NCBI GenBank assembly: GCA_945906015.1
Contig: CAMDQV010000037.1
Coordinates: 1 to 12,205, forward strand
Source of the DNA: Pedobacter schmidteae
GTDB lineage: Bacteria > Bacteroidota > Bacteroidia > Sphingobacteriales > Sphingobacteriaceae
DNA length: 12,205 bases
Reading direction: 5' to 3'
Positions 1 to 6,527 of the stretch are shown piece after piece (the first letter of the stretch is position 1; each line of letters begins with the position of its first letter). Both the position numbers and the translations under genes were made by a program. Under the pieces are notes generated by a model. The model was given only the letters and a program-made list of their open reading frames with translations, was not told where the DNA came from and did no database searches.

Positions 1-60
1 AGAGTCTTTTTTCTCCTATAGACAGAGTGAAATTATACTAAGAACTACAAAGGTCCCTCA

Positions 61-160
61 CCTGCTGAAGGGCAGGTTTCGGGATGACATTGGGTTTTTG
101 ATTGAAATTTATTTTTTTAAAATCGCTATGCAGGTGTCATCCTGAACGGAGTGAAGGAAA
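61..160. repeat. CHPERSEG-type dispersed repeat, facing ends
   Basis: GGATGACA at 82-89 is the exact reverse complement of TGTCATCC at 135-142. The outer flanks are CCTGCTGAAGGGCAGGTTTC on the left and CTGAACGGAGTGAAGGA on the right. These GC-rich ends enclose an AT-rich centre and would fold into a long-looped stem. Sequences that translate to CHPERSEG are common intergenic repeats in Bacteroidota and other bacteria (family knowledge). Function is unknown; a transcript-end or non-autonomous mobile element is possible. Confidence 0.6.
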
Positions 161-198
161 TTGTTGTATGAATGATAGTTTGTTTTACCCGCTCATTG

Positions 199-246
199 CC
201 GCGGCTATGAGCGGATTGAAATTATACATGCTTGGTACACCAAGCA
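199..246. repeat. GCGGCTATGAGCGG repeat unit with hairpin
   Basis: This is a short copy of the unit that recurs at 8081, 8368 and 8597. It begins CCGCGGCTATGAGCGG and continues TTGAAAT, as the others do with small changes. It ends in a hairpin with 8-bp arms: TGCTTGGT (229-236) against ACCAAGCA (239-246). The unit at 8597 ends in the same way with a longer stem. So this is one member of a family dispersed at least across this 8-kb span. Confidence 0.7.
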
Positions 247-312
247 CTTGGAAAATTACGATAATCAAACCGTCACCACTACACCTTTACACAATACTCA
301 GCACTTCTTTAT

Positions 313-320
313 TATCTTTG
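313..320 (+). promoter_or_regulatory. uvrB -7 promoter box (TATCTTTG)
   Basis: This is a perfect match to the Bacteroidota -7 consensus TAnnTTTG. Only 9 bases separate it from the uvrB ATG at 330, so the transcript would have almost no leader. A poor -33 candidate (TTTA, 286-289) lies 23 bases upstream, slightly farther than the usual gap of about 20. Confidence 0.6.
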
Positions 321-329
321 TAAAATCCC

Positions 330-2360
330 ATGGAATTTAAGCTAACATCCGAATATAAACCTACCGGCGATCAGCCTGAAGCAATCAGGCAACTGGTAGA
401 AGGAATAAATAATGGAGATCATTATCAAACCTTACTAGGTGTAACTGGCTCGGGAAAAACCTTTACAATTGCCAATGTAGTACAGGAAACACAAAAACCA
501 ATGCTAGTTCTTAGTCATAATAAGACCTTAGCCGCACAGCTTTATGGTGAATTCAAACAATTTTTTCCAGATAACGCGGTCAATTACTTTGTATCCTATT
601 ACGATTATTATCAGCCTGAAGCCTATATCGCTTCATCAAATACATACATAGAAAAAGACCTGCAGATCAACGAGGAAATAGAAAAACTCAGACTTCGAAC
701 AACCTCTGCACTCATGTCGGGACGCAGAGATATAATTGTTGTTTCATCTATTTCTTGCATCTATGGCATGGGAAATCCAGAAGATTTTTCAAACTCAGTT
801 TTTCGTTTCGCCGTTGGCACTAAGGTTAGTAGGAATGCATTTTTACATCGCTTAGTAGAGATATTATACTCCAGGACTACAACCGACTTTCGACGTGGAA
901 CCTTCAGAGTAAAAGGAGATACGGTGGATATTTACCCGGCATATATGGATTTTGCTTACCGGGTTTCATTTTTTGGTGACGATATTGAAGAATTGAGCGC
1001 CATCGATCCTGCTTCAGGCAAAACCATTGAGAAAATGTCGCATATGGCTATTTTTCCAGCCAATTTATTTGTTACCCCAAAAGAGCGCTTTACAGAGTCT
1101 ATTTGGGCTATTCAGGAGGAGCTTGAAAGCCGTAAACAGCAGTTTATTAATGAAAAGCGTTTCTTGGAGGCCAAGCGTTTGGAGGAGCGAGTAAACTATG
1201 ATCTTGAAATGATCAGAGAGCTTGGATACTGTAGCGGAATTGAAAATTATTCTCGTTTTTTTGATGGAAGAACCCCTGGAATGCGTCCATTCTGCCTGCT
1301 AGATTATTTTCCGAAAGATTATTTAATGGTAATTGATGAAAGCCATGCAACGGTGCCACAGATTCGTGCAATGTATGGTGGAGATAGATCTAGAAAACTT
1401 TCTTTAGTAGATTACGGATTTCGCTTACCGGCGGCATTAGATAACCGGCCATTAAATTTCAATGAGTTCGAGAAACTTGCACCTCAAACTATTTATGTAA
1501 GTGCAACACCAGGCGATTACGAAATGGAGCAAACCGAAGGCCTCTTTGTAGAACAGGTGATTCGACCTACAGGCCTCCTTGATCCAGTTATTGAAATTAG
1601 ACCCGTAGGTAATCAGGTGGATGACCTTCTGGATGAAATTGATAAAACGGTTAAATTAGGAGATAGGATTCTAGTTACTACTTTAACCAAACGTATGTCT
1701 GAGGAACTGACCAAATACATGAACCGCCTCGGAATCAAAGTGCGATATATCCACTCTGAGGTAAAAACACTAGAAAGAGTTGAAATTCTAAGAGACCTTA
1801 GACTGGGTGTTTTCGACGTTTTAATTGGCATAAACCTGCTTCGTGAAGGGCTAGATCTGCCAGAGGTTTCATTGGTAGCCATCCTGGATGCCGATAAGGA
1901 AGGATTTCTTAGGTCGGAACGTTCCTTGATTCAAACTATTGGCAGAGCAGCAAGAAATGACCGGGGACGGGTAATTATGTATGCCGATAAGATTACTGCC
2001 AGTATGCGTGTAACAATCGACGAAACTAATCGCAGAAGAGAAAAACAGGTTGCTTATAACACTAAGCATGGAATAACTCCTCGCACCATTGGGAAGTCGC
2101 GTGAAGCTATCATTGAGCAAACCTCGATCATGGATTTCAAGGGTGGCGTTCAAAAAGCATATGTAGAAAAAGAAATGACCGACAATCTTGTGGCAGATCC
2201 GATCGTTCAATACATGAGCCAGCAAGAACTTCAAAAATCAATTGAAAAAACTAAAAAGGACATGGTTTTGGCAGCCAAAGAGATGGACTTCCTCCTGGCA
2301 GCAAAATTAAGAGATGAAATGTATGCTCTTGAAAGAATCATGGAGGAACGGTTTTCCTGA
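330..2360 (+). CDS. uvrB: UvrABC excinuclease subunit B
   Basis: UvrB is the DNA-damage verification helicase of bacterial nucleotide excision repair. It is loaded onto DNA by UvrA in the cytoplasm and then recruits UvrC for dual incision. All family landmarks are present in 676 residues, a normal length. Walker A GVTGSGKT is at 37-44, and the aromatic-rich beta-hairpin that inserts between DNA strands is around 89-112 (YYDYYQPEAY). Walker B IDESH is at 335-339, SATP at 391-394, helicase motif V around 500-513 and motif VI QTIGRAARN at 535-543. The C-terminal UVR domain that contacts UvrC is at about 634-668. The ATG at 330 gives the standard N-terminus. No Shine-Dalgarno is present, as usual in this phylum. 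The frame is intact and there is no uvrA or uvrC neighbour, so it appears to be transcribed alone from the box at 313-320. I see no LexA-type operator. Confidence 0.98.
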   Translation: MEFKLTSEYKPTGDQPEAIRQLVEGINNGDHYQTLLGVTGSGKTFTIANVVQETQKPMLVLSHNKTLAAQLYGEFKQFFPDNAVNYFVSYYDYYQPEAYIASSNTYIEKDLQINEEIEKLRLRTTSALMSGRRDIIVVSSISCIYGMGNPEDFSNSVFRFAVGTKVSRNAFLHRLVEILYSRTTTDFRRGTFRVKGDTVDIYPAYMDFAYRVSFFGDDIEELSAIDPASGKTIEKMSHMAIFPANLFVTPKERFTESIWAIQEELESRKQQFINEKRFLEAKRLEERVNYDLEMIRELGYCSGIENYSRFFDGRTPGMRPFCLLDYFPKDYLMVIDESHATVPQIRAMYGGDRSRKLSLVDYGFRLPAALDNRPLNFNEFEKLAPQTIYVSATPGDYEMEQTEGLFVEQVIRPTGLLDPVIEIRPVGNQVDDLLDEIDKTVKLGDRILVTTLTKRMSEELTKYMNRLGIKVRYIHSEVKTLERVEILRDLRLGVFDVLIGINLLREGLDLPEVSLVAILDADKEGFLRSERSLIQTIGRAARNDRGRVIMYADKITASMRVTIDETNRRREKQVAYNTKHGITPRTIGKSREAIIEQTSIMDFKGGVQKAYVEKEMTDNLVADPIVQYMSQQELQKSIEKTKKDMVLAAKEMDFLLAAKLRDEMYALERIMEERFS

Positions 2361-2368
2361 TGTCGGCC

Positions 2369-2400
2369 TTGAATTTAAAGACATTTTAACGCTAATCTTG
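2369..2400 (+). promoter_or_regulatory. Candidate promoter of the ywbE-like gene
   Basis: TTG at 2369-2371 and TAATCTTG at 2393-2400 are 21 bases apart, close to the Bacteroidota -33/-7 spacing. The -7 box differs from TAnnTTTG at one position. The start codon follows 25 bases later. Read-through from uvrB is an alternative. Confidence 0.4.
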
Positions 2401-2425
2401 TCAAAAACTGTTAAACTAACAAACA

Positions 2426-2629
2426 ATGAACGGCCAATACAGAAAAGATATCTATCACGGACTTGAAGTAGATATCATTCTAAAAAAAGATCAGCGAAGT
2501 GGTGCCCGAACAAGAGGAATTGTACAAGCAATACTAACCAGTTCGGCCTTTCATTCACATGGGATAAAGGTAAGGCTTGAGGATGGGCAAGTGGGTCGGG
2601 TTACCCCCAATGGATCAAGTATAGTATAA
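2426..2629 (+). CDS. ywbE: YwbE family protein (DUF2196)
   Basis: This small basic protein of 67 residues matches the YwbE/DUF2196 family along its full length. Characteristic stretches are RKDIYHGLEVDI (6-17), LKKDQRSGARTRGIV (19-33) and HGIKVRLEDGQVGRV (45-59). Known members are 60-70 residues long and occur in Firmicutes, Bacteroidota and archaea. The alternating pattern suggests a compact beta-barrel, but the molecular role is unknown. There is no signal peptide or membrane segment, so it is probably cytoplasmic. The ATG at 2426 follows an A-rich leader (ACTAACAAACA), typical of SD-less Bacteroidota starts. It lies 65 bases after uvrB with its own weak promoter, so co-transcription is possible but not shown. 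No frame damage or odd composition is seen. Confidence 0.9.
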   Translation: MNGQYRKDIYHGLEVDIILKKDQRSGARTRGIVQAILTSSAFHSHGIKVRLEDGQVGRVTPNGSSIV

Positions 2630-2714
2630 GGGTTAGGGGATTCAAAAGATTAATAAGTTCGTAATTCGAGTGTAACATTTAATTTGCGTAGATGGTATTC
2701 AAAAATTTATCTCT

Positions 2715-2722
2715 TATCTTTG
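2715..2722 (+). promoter_or_regulatory. -7 box (TATCTTTG) before DUF4834 gene
   Basis: This is a perfect TAnnTTTG box, identical to the uvrB one, 18 bases before the ATG at 2741. The nearest TTTG upstream (2683-2686) is 28 bases away, too far for a normal -33 box, so only the -7 half is convincing. Confidence 0.5.
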
Positions 2723-2740
2723 TAAACAGAATTTATTCTC

Positions 2741-2992
2741 ATGGGATTATTAAAATTTTTATTCATTACCATCTGTATTTTATGGTTGATCAAAATGATC
2801 GGCCGTTTGCTTTTACCCGTCTTATTCCAAAAAATGATGACAAAAGCACAAAATCAGGCTAATCAGAAATATCAGCAACAACACCCTGAACCGGATGGCC
2901 ATATCCGTGTCGCTTATATGCCCCCTAAAGACAAACATCCGGGTGATGATGCCGGTGATTTTGTTGAGTATGAGGAAATAAAAGCTCCTTGA
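2741..2992 (+). CDS. DUF4834 family small membrane protein
   Basis: An 83-residue protein with one N-terminal hydrophobic segment (about residues 3-24, FLFITICILWLIKMIGRLLL region). A polar Gln/Asn-rich stretch follows (about 32-48), then an acidic proline-containing tail ending EYEEIKAP. This architecture matches DUF4834, a Bacteroidota-specific family of unknown function. I recall it as commonly sitting just upstream of YfhO-family genes, as it does here. The single helix could anchor or scaffold a larger membrane protein; that is inference from architecture and position. The gene lies 171 bases before the YfhO-like gene, and both have their own -7 boxes, so they are neighbours rather than a clear operon. 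The start is fixed by the ATG 18 bases after a perfect -7 box. Confidence 0.8.
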   Translation: MGLLKFLFITICILWLIKMIGRLLLPVLFQKMMTKAQNQANQKYQQQHPEPDGHIRVAYMPPKDKHPGDDAGDFVEYEEIKAP

Positions 2993-3111
2993 TTTCAAAT
3001 TAATCTCATTTTTATTAAAATCTCAATGCACTCATATGGTTCATTATGGGCTATAATTCATAGAAATTGTACATTTATTAAGATTTATTTTCATAAAGCG
3101 CAATAACAAGC

Positions 3112-3141
3112 ATTGCAGGTTTAAGCTTTTTTCTATTTTTG
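3112..3141 (+). promoter_or_regulatory. Promoter of the YfhO-family gene
   Basis: ATTG at 3112-3115 and a perfect TAnnTTTG box (TATTTTTG, 3134-3141) are separated by 18 bases, near the Bacteroidota optimum. The ATG is 22 bases downstream. A small inverted repeat (GCAAT 3100-3104, ATTGC 3112-3116) overlaps the -33 half and could be an operator, but its arms are only 5 bp. Confidence 0.55.
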
Positions 3142-3163
3142 GCATTCAACTAATTTAAGCAGA

Positions 3164-5644
3164 ATGAATAACTGGTTTAAACGCAATGGTATACATCTGG
3201 CCATCATAGGAATATTTATCGCCTTATGTTTTGTATATTTTAGTCCGGCATTGCAAGGTAAAGCCTTGTATCAGAGCGATGTTCTCATGGCTCAGGGCAT
3301 GCAAAAGGAAATCATGGATTTCAAAGCAAAAGACGGAAAGGGTCCATTATGGACAAATTCTATGTTTGGGGGAATGCCGGCTTTCCAAATCTGGGTTCAA
3401 TATCCAAATAACGTAACAACTTATGTTATTTCCTCCTTGAAAACTATATTTCCAAATCCAATCGACACTGTTTTATTGTACCTTTTAGGTGCCTATCTTT
3501 TATTCTGTGTATTAAGAATCAACCCATGGTTGGCGGCGGCTGGTGCTATAGCATTCGCTTTTTCATCCTATAACTTTCAGATCATAGATGCTGGACATAG
3601 CAATAAAGCGATGGCAATTGCATTTTTCCCGCCAATCCTGGCAGGTATCATACTGACATTTAGAAGGCAATATATTTTAGGTGCAGTTTTAACTGCCCTG
3701 TTTCTTGCCATTGAGATCAGAACGAATCATATCCAGATGACTTATTATCTGTTTATTGCACTGCTTATTTATGTTGGAATTGAATTATACCATGCTGTTA
3801 AGAGCAAATCAAGCAAAGATTTTATTAAAACATTCGGTTACCTGGCGGCAGCTTCAGTTCTTGCTATTGCAGTAAATGCAGGTATGTTATGGACTACCTA
3901 TGAATATGGTACAGAAACCATTCGTGGAAAATCCAATTTAACTACTGATAAGTCTGAACCTAACAACGGACTAGACAGAGAGTACGCTTATCAATGGAGC
4001 CAAGGTGTAGGTGAAAGTTTAACATTCTTAGTTCCAAATGCGTACGGTGGAGGTTCAGGACCTAATTTGGACGAAAAATCGGAAGTAGCCAAAGCACTAG
4101 CTGCCAAAGGAATTCCTGCAGAACAACTATTACCTGCCATGCAGCAATTGTCACAAGTAGGATTATCCACCTATTGGGGTGATAAACAATTCACTTCAGG
4201 TCCCTGGTATTTTGGAGCAATCATTTGCTTTCTGTTCATACTAGGACTTTTCATTGTCAAAAACAGAATAAAGTGGTGGATATTGAGTGCCAGTATTCTA
4301 TGTCTTCTACTTTCTTTTGGAAGGCATTTACCATTCCTTTCAGATCTGTTCTTCAACTATTTCCCGCTTTATAATAAGTTCAGGGCGGTTGAATCAATCC
4401 TAGTTATCGTCGGATTTTTAATTCCGATTTTGGCAATTCTTGCAGTAAAAGAAGTTGCTTCACAAACTGAAGACCCTAAAAAACTTCAAAAAAATCTGTT
4501 GTATAGTTTATACCTCACTGGCGGACTTTTAATCATCTTGATTGTATTACCAACTGCATTTTTGAGTTTTAAAACTCAAAATCACGGACTATTCATAGAA
4601 CAATTAACTCAGATAACCAACGGCGATAAAGGTTTTGCTGATACTATTGCAGATGCTTTAGTTAAAGACAGAATAAGCCTGGCAAGAATGGATGCACTGC
4701 GTTCTCTACTATTCGTTTTAATTGGCGCAGGATTAATTTGGGCACTCATTAAGAAAAAAATGAACCCCCAGTTTGTATTCATCACATTAGCAGTTGTAGT
4801 TCTTGTTGATCTTTGGAGCATTGACAGACGTTACCTGAATAATGAAAAGTTTGTTGAAAAAAACGTTCTGGCTCAGCAATTTGAACCAAGAGATGTAGAT
4901 CAACTGATCATGCGTGATCAATCCTACTACAGGGTGTTAGATCTAAGTCAGGGTAATCCTTTTTCAAATTCTGTACCTTCTTACTTTCATAAAAGTCTGG
5001 GAGGTTATCATGCCGCTAAACTTAAACGTTACCAGGAAGTACTAGATAAACAATTCAATGGAGCGATCAATGAAGATGTCTTAGACATGCTGAATACTAA
5101 ATACTTGATCACTGCCGACCAGAATGGACAAAAAGAAACGATGAAAAACCGCGCAACAGCAGCGGGGCATGCATGGTTTGTTCAAAAGGTAGAGTATGTA
5201 AAAAATGCTGATGAGGAAATGATGGCGATAAGTAGCTTCGATCCTAAAAATGTAATGGTAGTTGATCAAAAATTCAAATCGCTGATTGATATAAATAAAG
5301 TTGGTTATGATGGCAATGGGTTCATCAGATTGACCAATTATCATCCTGACCATCTGACGTATGAGTATTCATCAGGCCGAGATGCCTTAGCTGTATTTTC
5401 TGAAATGTGGTACGATAAAGGCTGGAATGCCTACGTTGATGGTGAAAAAATACCTTACTTCAGGGCAGATTATATTTTACGGGCTGCTCAATTACCGGGT
5501 GGAAATCATAAATTGGAATTCAAGTTTGAACCTACTTCTTATTATACCGGAGAGACTATTTCACTGATAGCATCCATTCTTTTATTGCTTTCTTTAGGAT
5601 ATGCGATATTTTTGGAGGTTAAAAGAAAAGAAATTAAGGCCTAA
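3164..5644 (+). CDS. YfhO family polytopic membrane protein
   Basis: An 826-residue integral membrane protein of the YfhO family (PF09586). I count about 14 hydrophobic helices: near 11-29, then a cluster from about 100 to 243, more between 347 and 552, and one near 797-817. A first extracytoplasmic loop contains S38-D39, where GT-C-fold glycosyltransferases often carry an acidic catalytic residue. A large soluble domain (about 555-795) ends with the family signature FSEMWYDKGWNAYVDG (745-760). Bacillus YfhO takes part in sugar decoration of teichoic acid together with a GT2 enzyme and a flippase. Bacteroidota lack teichoic acid, so a lipid-linked sugar transfer role on the outer face of the inner membrane is inference. 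The convergent neighbour is a GT2/GT4 glycosyltransferase pair, which fits an envelope-glycan context. The start follows a good promoter; length and frame are normal. Confidence 0.9.
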   Translation: MNNWFKRNGIHLAIIGIFIALCFVYFSPALQGKALYQSDVLMAQGMQKEIMDFKAKDGKGPLWTNSMFGGMPAFQIWVQYPNNVTTYVISSLKTIFPNPIDTVLLYLLGAYLLFCVLRINPWLAAAGAIAFAFSSYNFQIIDAGHSNKAMAIAFFPPILAGIILTFRRQYILGAVLTALFLAIEIRTNHIQMTYYLFIALLIYVGIELYHAVKSKSSKDFIKTFGYLAAASVLAIAVNAGMLWTTYEYGTETIRGKSNLTTDKSEPNNGLDREYAYQWSQGVGESLTFLVPNAYGGGSGPNLDEKSEVAKALAAKGIPAEQLLPAMQQLSQVGLSTYWGDKQFTSGPWYFGAIICFLFILGLFIVKNRIKWWILSASILCLLLSFGRHLPFLSDLFFNYFPLYNKFRAVESILVIVGFLIPILAILAVKEVASQTEDPKKLQKNLLYSLYLTGGLLIILIVLPTAFLSFKTQNHGLFIEQLTQITNGDKGFADTIADALVKDRISLARMDALRSLLFVLIGAGLIWALIKKKMNPQFVFITLAVVVLVDLWSIDRRYLNNEKFVEKNVLAQQFEPRDVDQLIMRDQSYYRVLDLSQGNPFSNSVPSYFHKSLGGYHAAKLKRYQEVLDKQFNGAINEDVLDMLNTKYLITADQNGQKETMKNRATAAGHAWFVQKVEYVKNADEEMMAISSFDPKNVMVVDQKFKSLIDINKVGYDGNGFIRLTNYHPDHLTYEYSSGRDALAVFSEMWYDKGWNAYVDGEKIPYFRADYILRAAQLPGGNHKLEFKFEPTSYYTGETISLIASILLLLSLGYAIFLEVKRKEIKA

Positions 5645-5648
5645 AAAT

Positions 5649-5768
5649 GAGTGTGACTTACGAATTTACCTAGGCGTCATGCAAGTCAAATTCGTCAGTC
5701 GCTGTTGTTAGTGTGACTGACGAAATAACTTTCCGCTCAGTCAGGTGATTTCGTAAGTCGCTATTGAT
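5649..5768. repeat. Tandem 60-bp hairpin repeat in convergent spacer
   Basis: Two hairpin units sit head to tail with a 60-base period. Unit 1 has arms GTGACTTACGAATTT (5653-5667) and AAATTCGTCAGTCGC (5688-5702). Unit 2 has arms GTGACTGACGAAAT (5713-5726) and ATTTCGTAAGTCGC (5748-5761). Each hairpin carries one internal mismatch (T opposite C, then G opposite A) and one G-U type pair. The mismatched base is corrected if the outer arms pair with each other and the inner arms pair with each other. The position between the convergent YfhO and GT2 genes suggests a two-way transcription end, but no T-run follows the stems. Confidence 0.8.
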
Positions 5769-5779
5769 TACCTATCAAT
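5763..5779. terminator. Small hairpin over the GT2 stop codon
   Basis: ATTGAT (5763-5768) and ATCAAT (5774-5779) form a 6-bp stem with a 5-base loop that includes part of the GT2 stop codon (5775-5777, minus strand). The stem is AT-rich and has no T-tract, so it is a weak terminator candidate, perhaps acting with the larger hairpins next to it. Confidence 0.25.
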
Positions 5780-6527
5780 CATTCGTCTTTCTATGCTTCA
5801 GGTAATACAAGCCTAGCTTTCCGCCAATCAGCACATGATTAAAAATAGTAGGTATCAGGCCATAATGCTTTGAAAAAATATGAAATCGCTCTACAAGGCT
5901 TTGGCGATGCTTTTTCTTTGACATACCTCCCACCAGATATTTAGCAACATACATTCTTACATTCACGATATTTTTGGCCTTTTTAGCTGCCTTGATGATC
6001 CAGTCGATATCAGAACTTAACTGATAATTCAGGTCGTAGGGCTCAGCAAGTGCTCTGCGGATATAGATTGCTTGGTGGCTGATACACATCCCAAACTTAA
6101 AATCTCGCCAGGTAAAATTCTCAGGTGTAAGATGTCGTCTTTGCCCAAGACTATTCCAGTTTTGATCAAACATCTCTGTCTCACCATAGTAGATATCCGC
6201 ATCAGGTTGAGTGGCAAAAATCTTTTCTACGGTATCTGAAGAATAGATCTCATCACCCGAATTCATAAACAGAACATAATCACCTGTGGCCAATAAAAGA
6301 CCTTTATTCATCGCATCGTAAATGCCCTTATCACTTTCTGATACCAATGTGCCTATTCGGCCTTCATATTGCTTTAAAATTTCTAAAGTCCCATCGTTCG
6401 AAGCACCGTCAATAAGCAGGTATTCAATGTTTGCATAACTTTGATTCAAGACCGAAAGCACCGTACGTTCAATGTCATGAACATTATTATAAACAATGGT
6501 AATAACAGTTAATTTAGGCTGGAACAT
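5775..6527 (-). CDS. GT2-family glycosyltransferase (WcaE-like)
   Basis: A 250-residue GT-A-fold enzyme of family GT2, expected to move a sugar from a nucleotide-sugar donor to a lipid-linked or polysaccharide acceptor at the cytoplasmic membrane face. The N-terminal strand is TVITIVYNN (7-15). The donor-binding segment is LIDGASNDGT (38-47), with D40 and D45. The stretch ESDKGIYDAMNKG (64-76) is typical of the WcaE-like subgroup of colanic-acid type enzymes. The metal-binding DXD equivalent is NSGDE (89-93). SSDIDWIIKAAK lies in the acceptor half. There is no membrane helix. The ATG at 6527 overlaps the 3' end of the upstream GT4 gene by 14 bases in another frame, so the two are almost certainly co-transcribed and translationally coupled. 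The donor and acceptor cannot be read from the sequence. Confidence 0.9.
   Translation of the reverse strand: MFQPKLTVITIVYNNVHDIERTVLSVLNQSYANIEYLLIDGASNDGTLEILKQYEGRIGTLVSESDKGIYDAMNKGLLLATGDYVLFMNSGDEIYSSDTVEKIFATQPDADIYYGETEMFDQNWNSLGQRRHLTPENFTWRDFKFGMCISHQAIYIRRALAEPYDLNYQLSSDIDWIIKAAKKAKNIVNVRMYVAKYLVGGMSKKKHRQSLVERFHIFSKHYGLIPTIFNHVLIGGKLGLYYLKHRKTND

Larger units (their letters stand above)
1..329. other. Gene-free leader of repeat fragments
   Basis: No credible gene lies here. The only open frame, at 102-323, runs through repeat DNA and gives the familiar spurious CHPERSEG peptide. From left to right the stretch holds a fragment at about 7-43 resembling the tail of the repeat units near 8569-8596 (a T-run, then CCTATAGA). 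Next come a facing pair of GGGATGAC/GTCATCC repeat ends (61-160), a GCGGCTATGAGCGG unit with a hairpin (199-246), and the uvrB promoter box (313-320). Whatever gene lies to the left is outside the window. Confidence 0.7.

Noticed and set aside
102..323. 73-codon plus-strand reading frame before uvrB
   Set aside because: It is translated repeat DNA (CHPERSEG peptide), crosses the GCGGCTATGAGCGG hairpin and has no domain or start context.
2360..2389. Nine-codon ATG frame overlapping the uvrB stop, a possible leader peptide for the ywbE-like gene
   Set aside because: It is very short, has no attenuator hairpin after it, and overlaps the candidate promoter of the ywbE-like gene.
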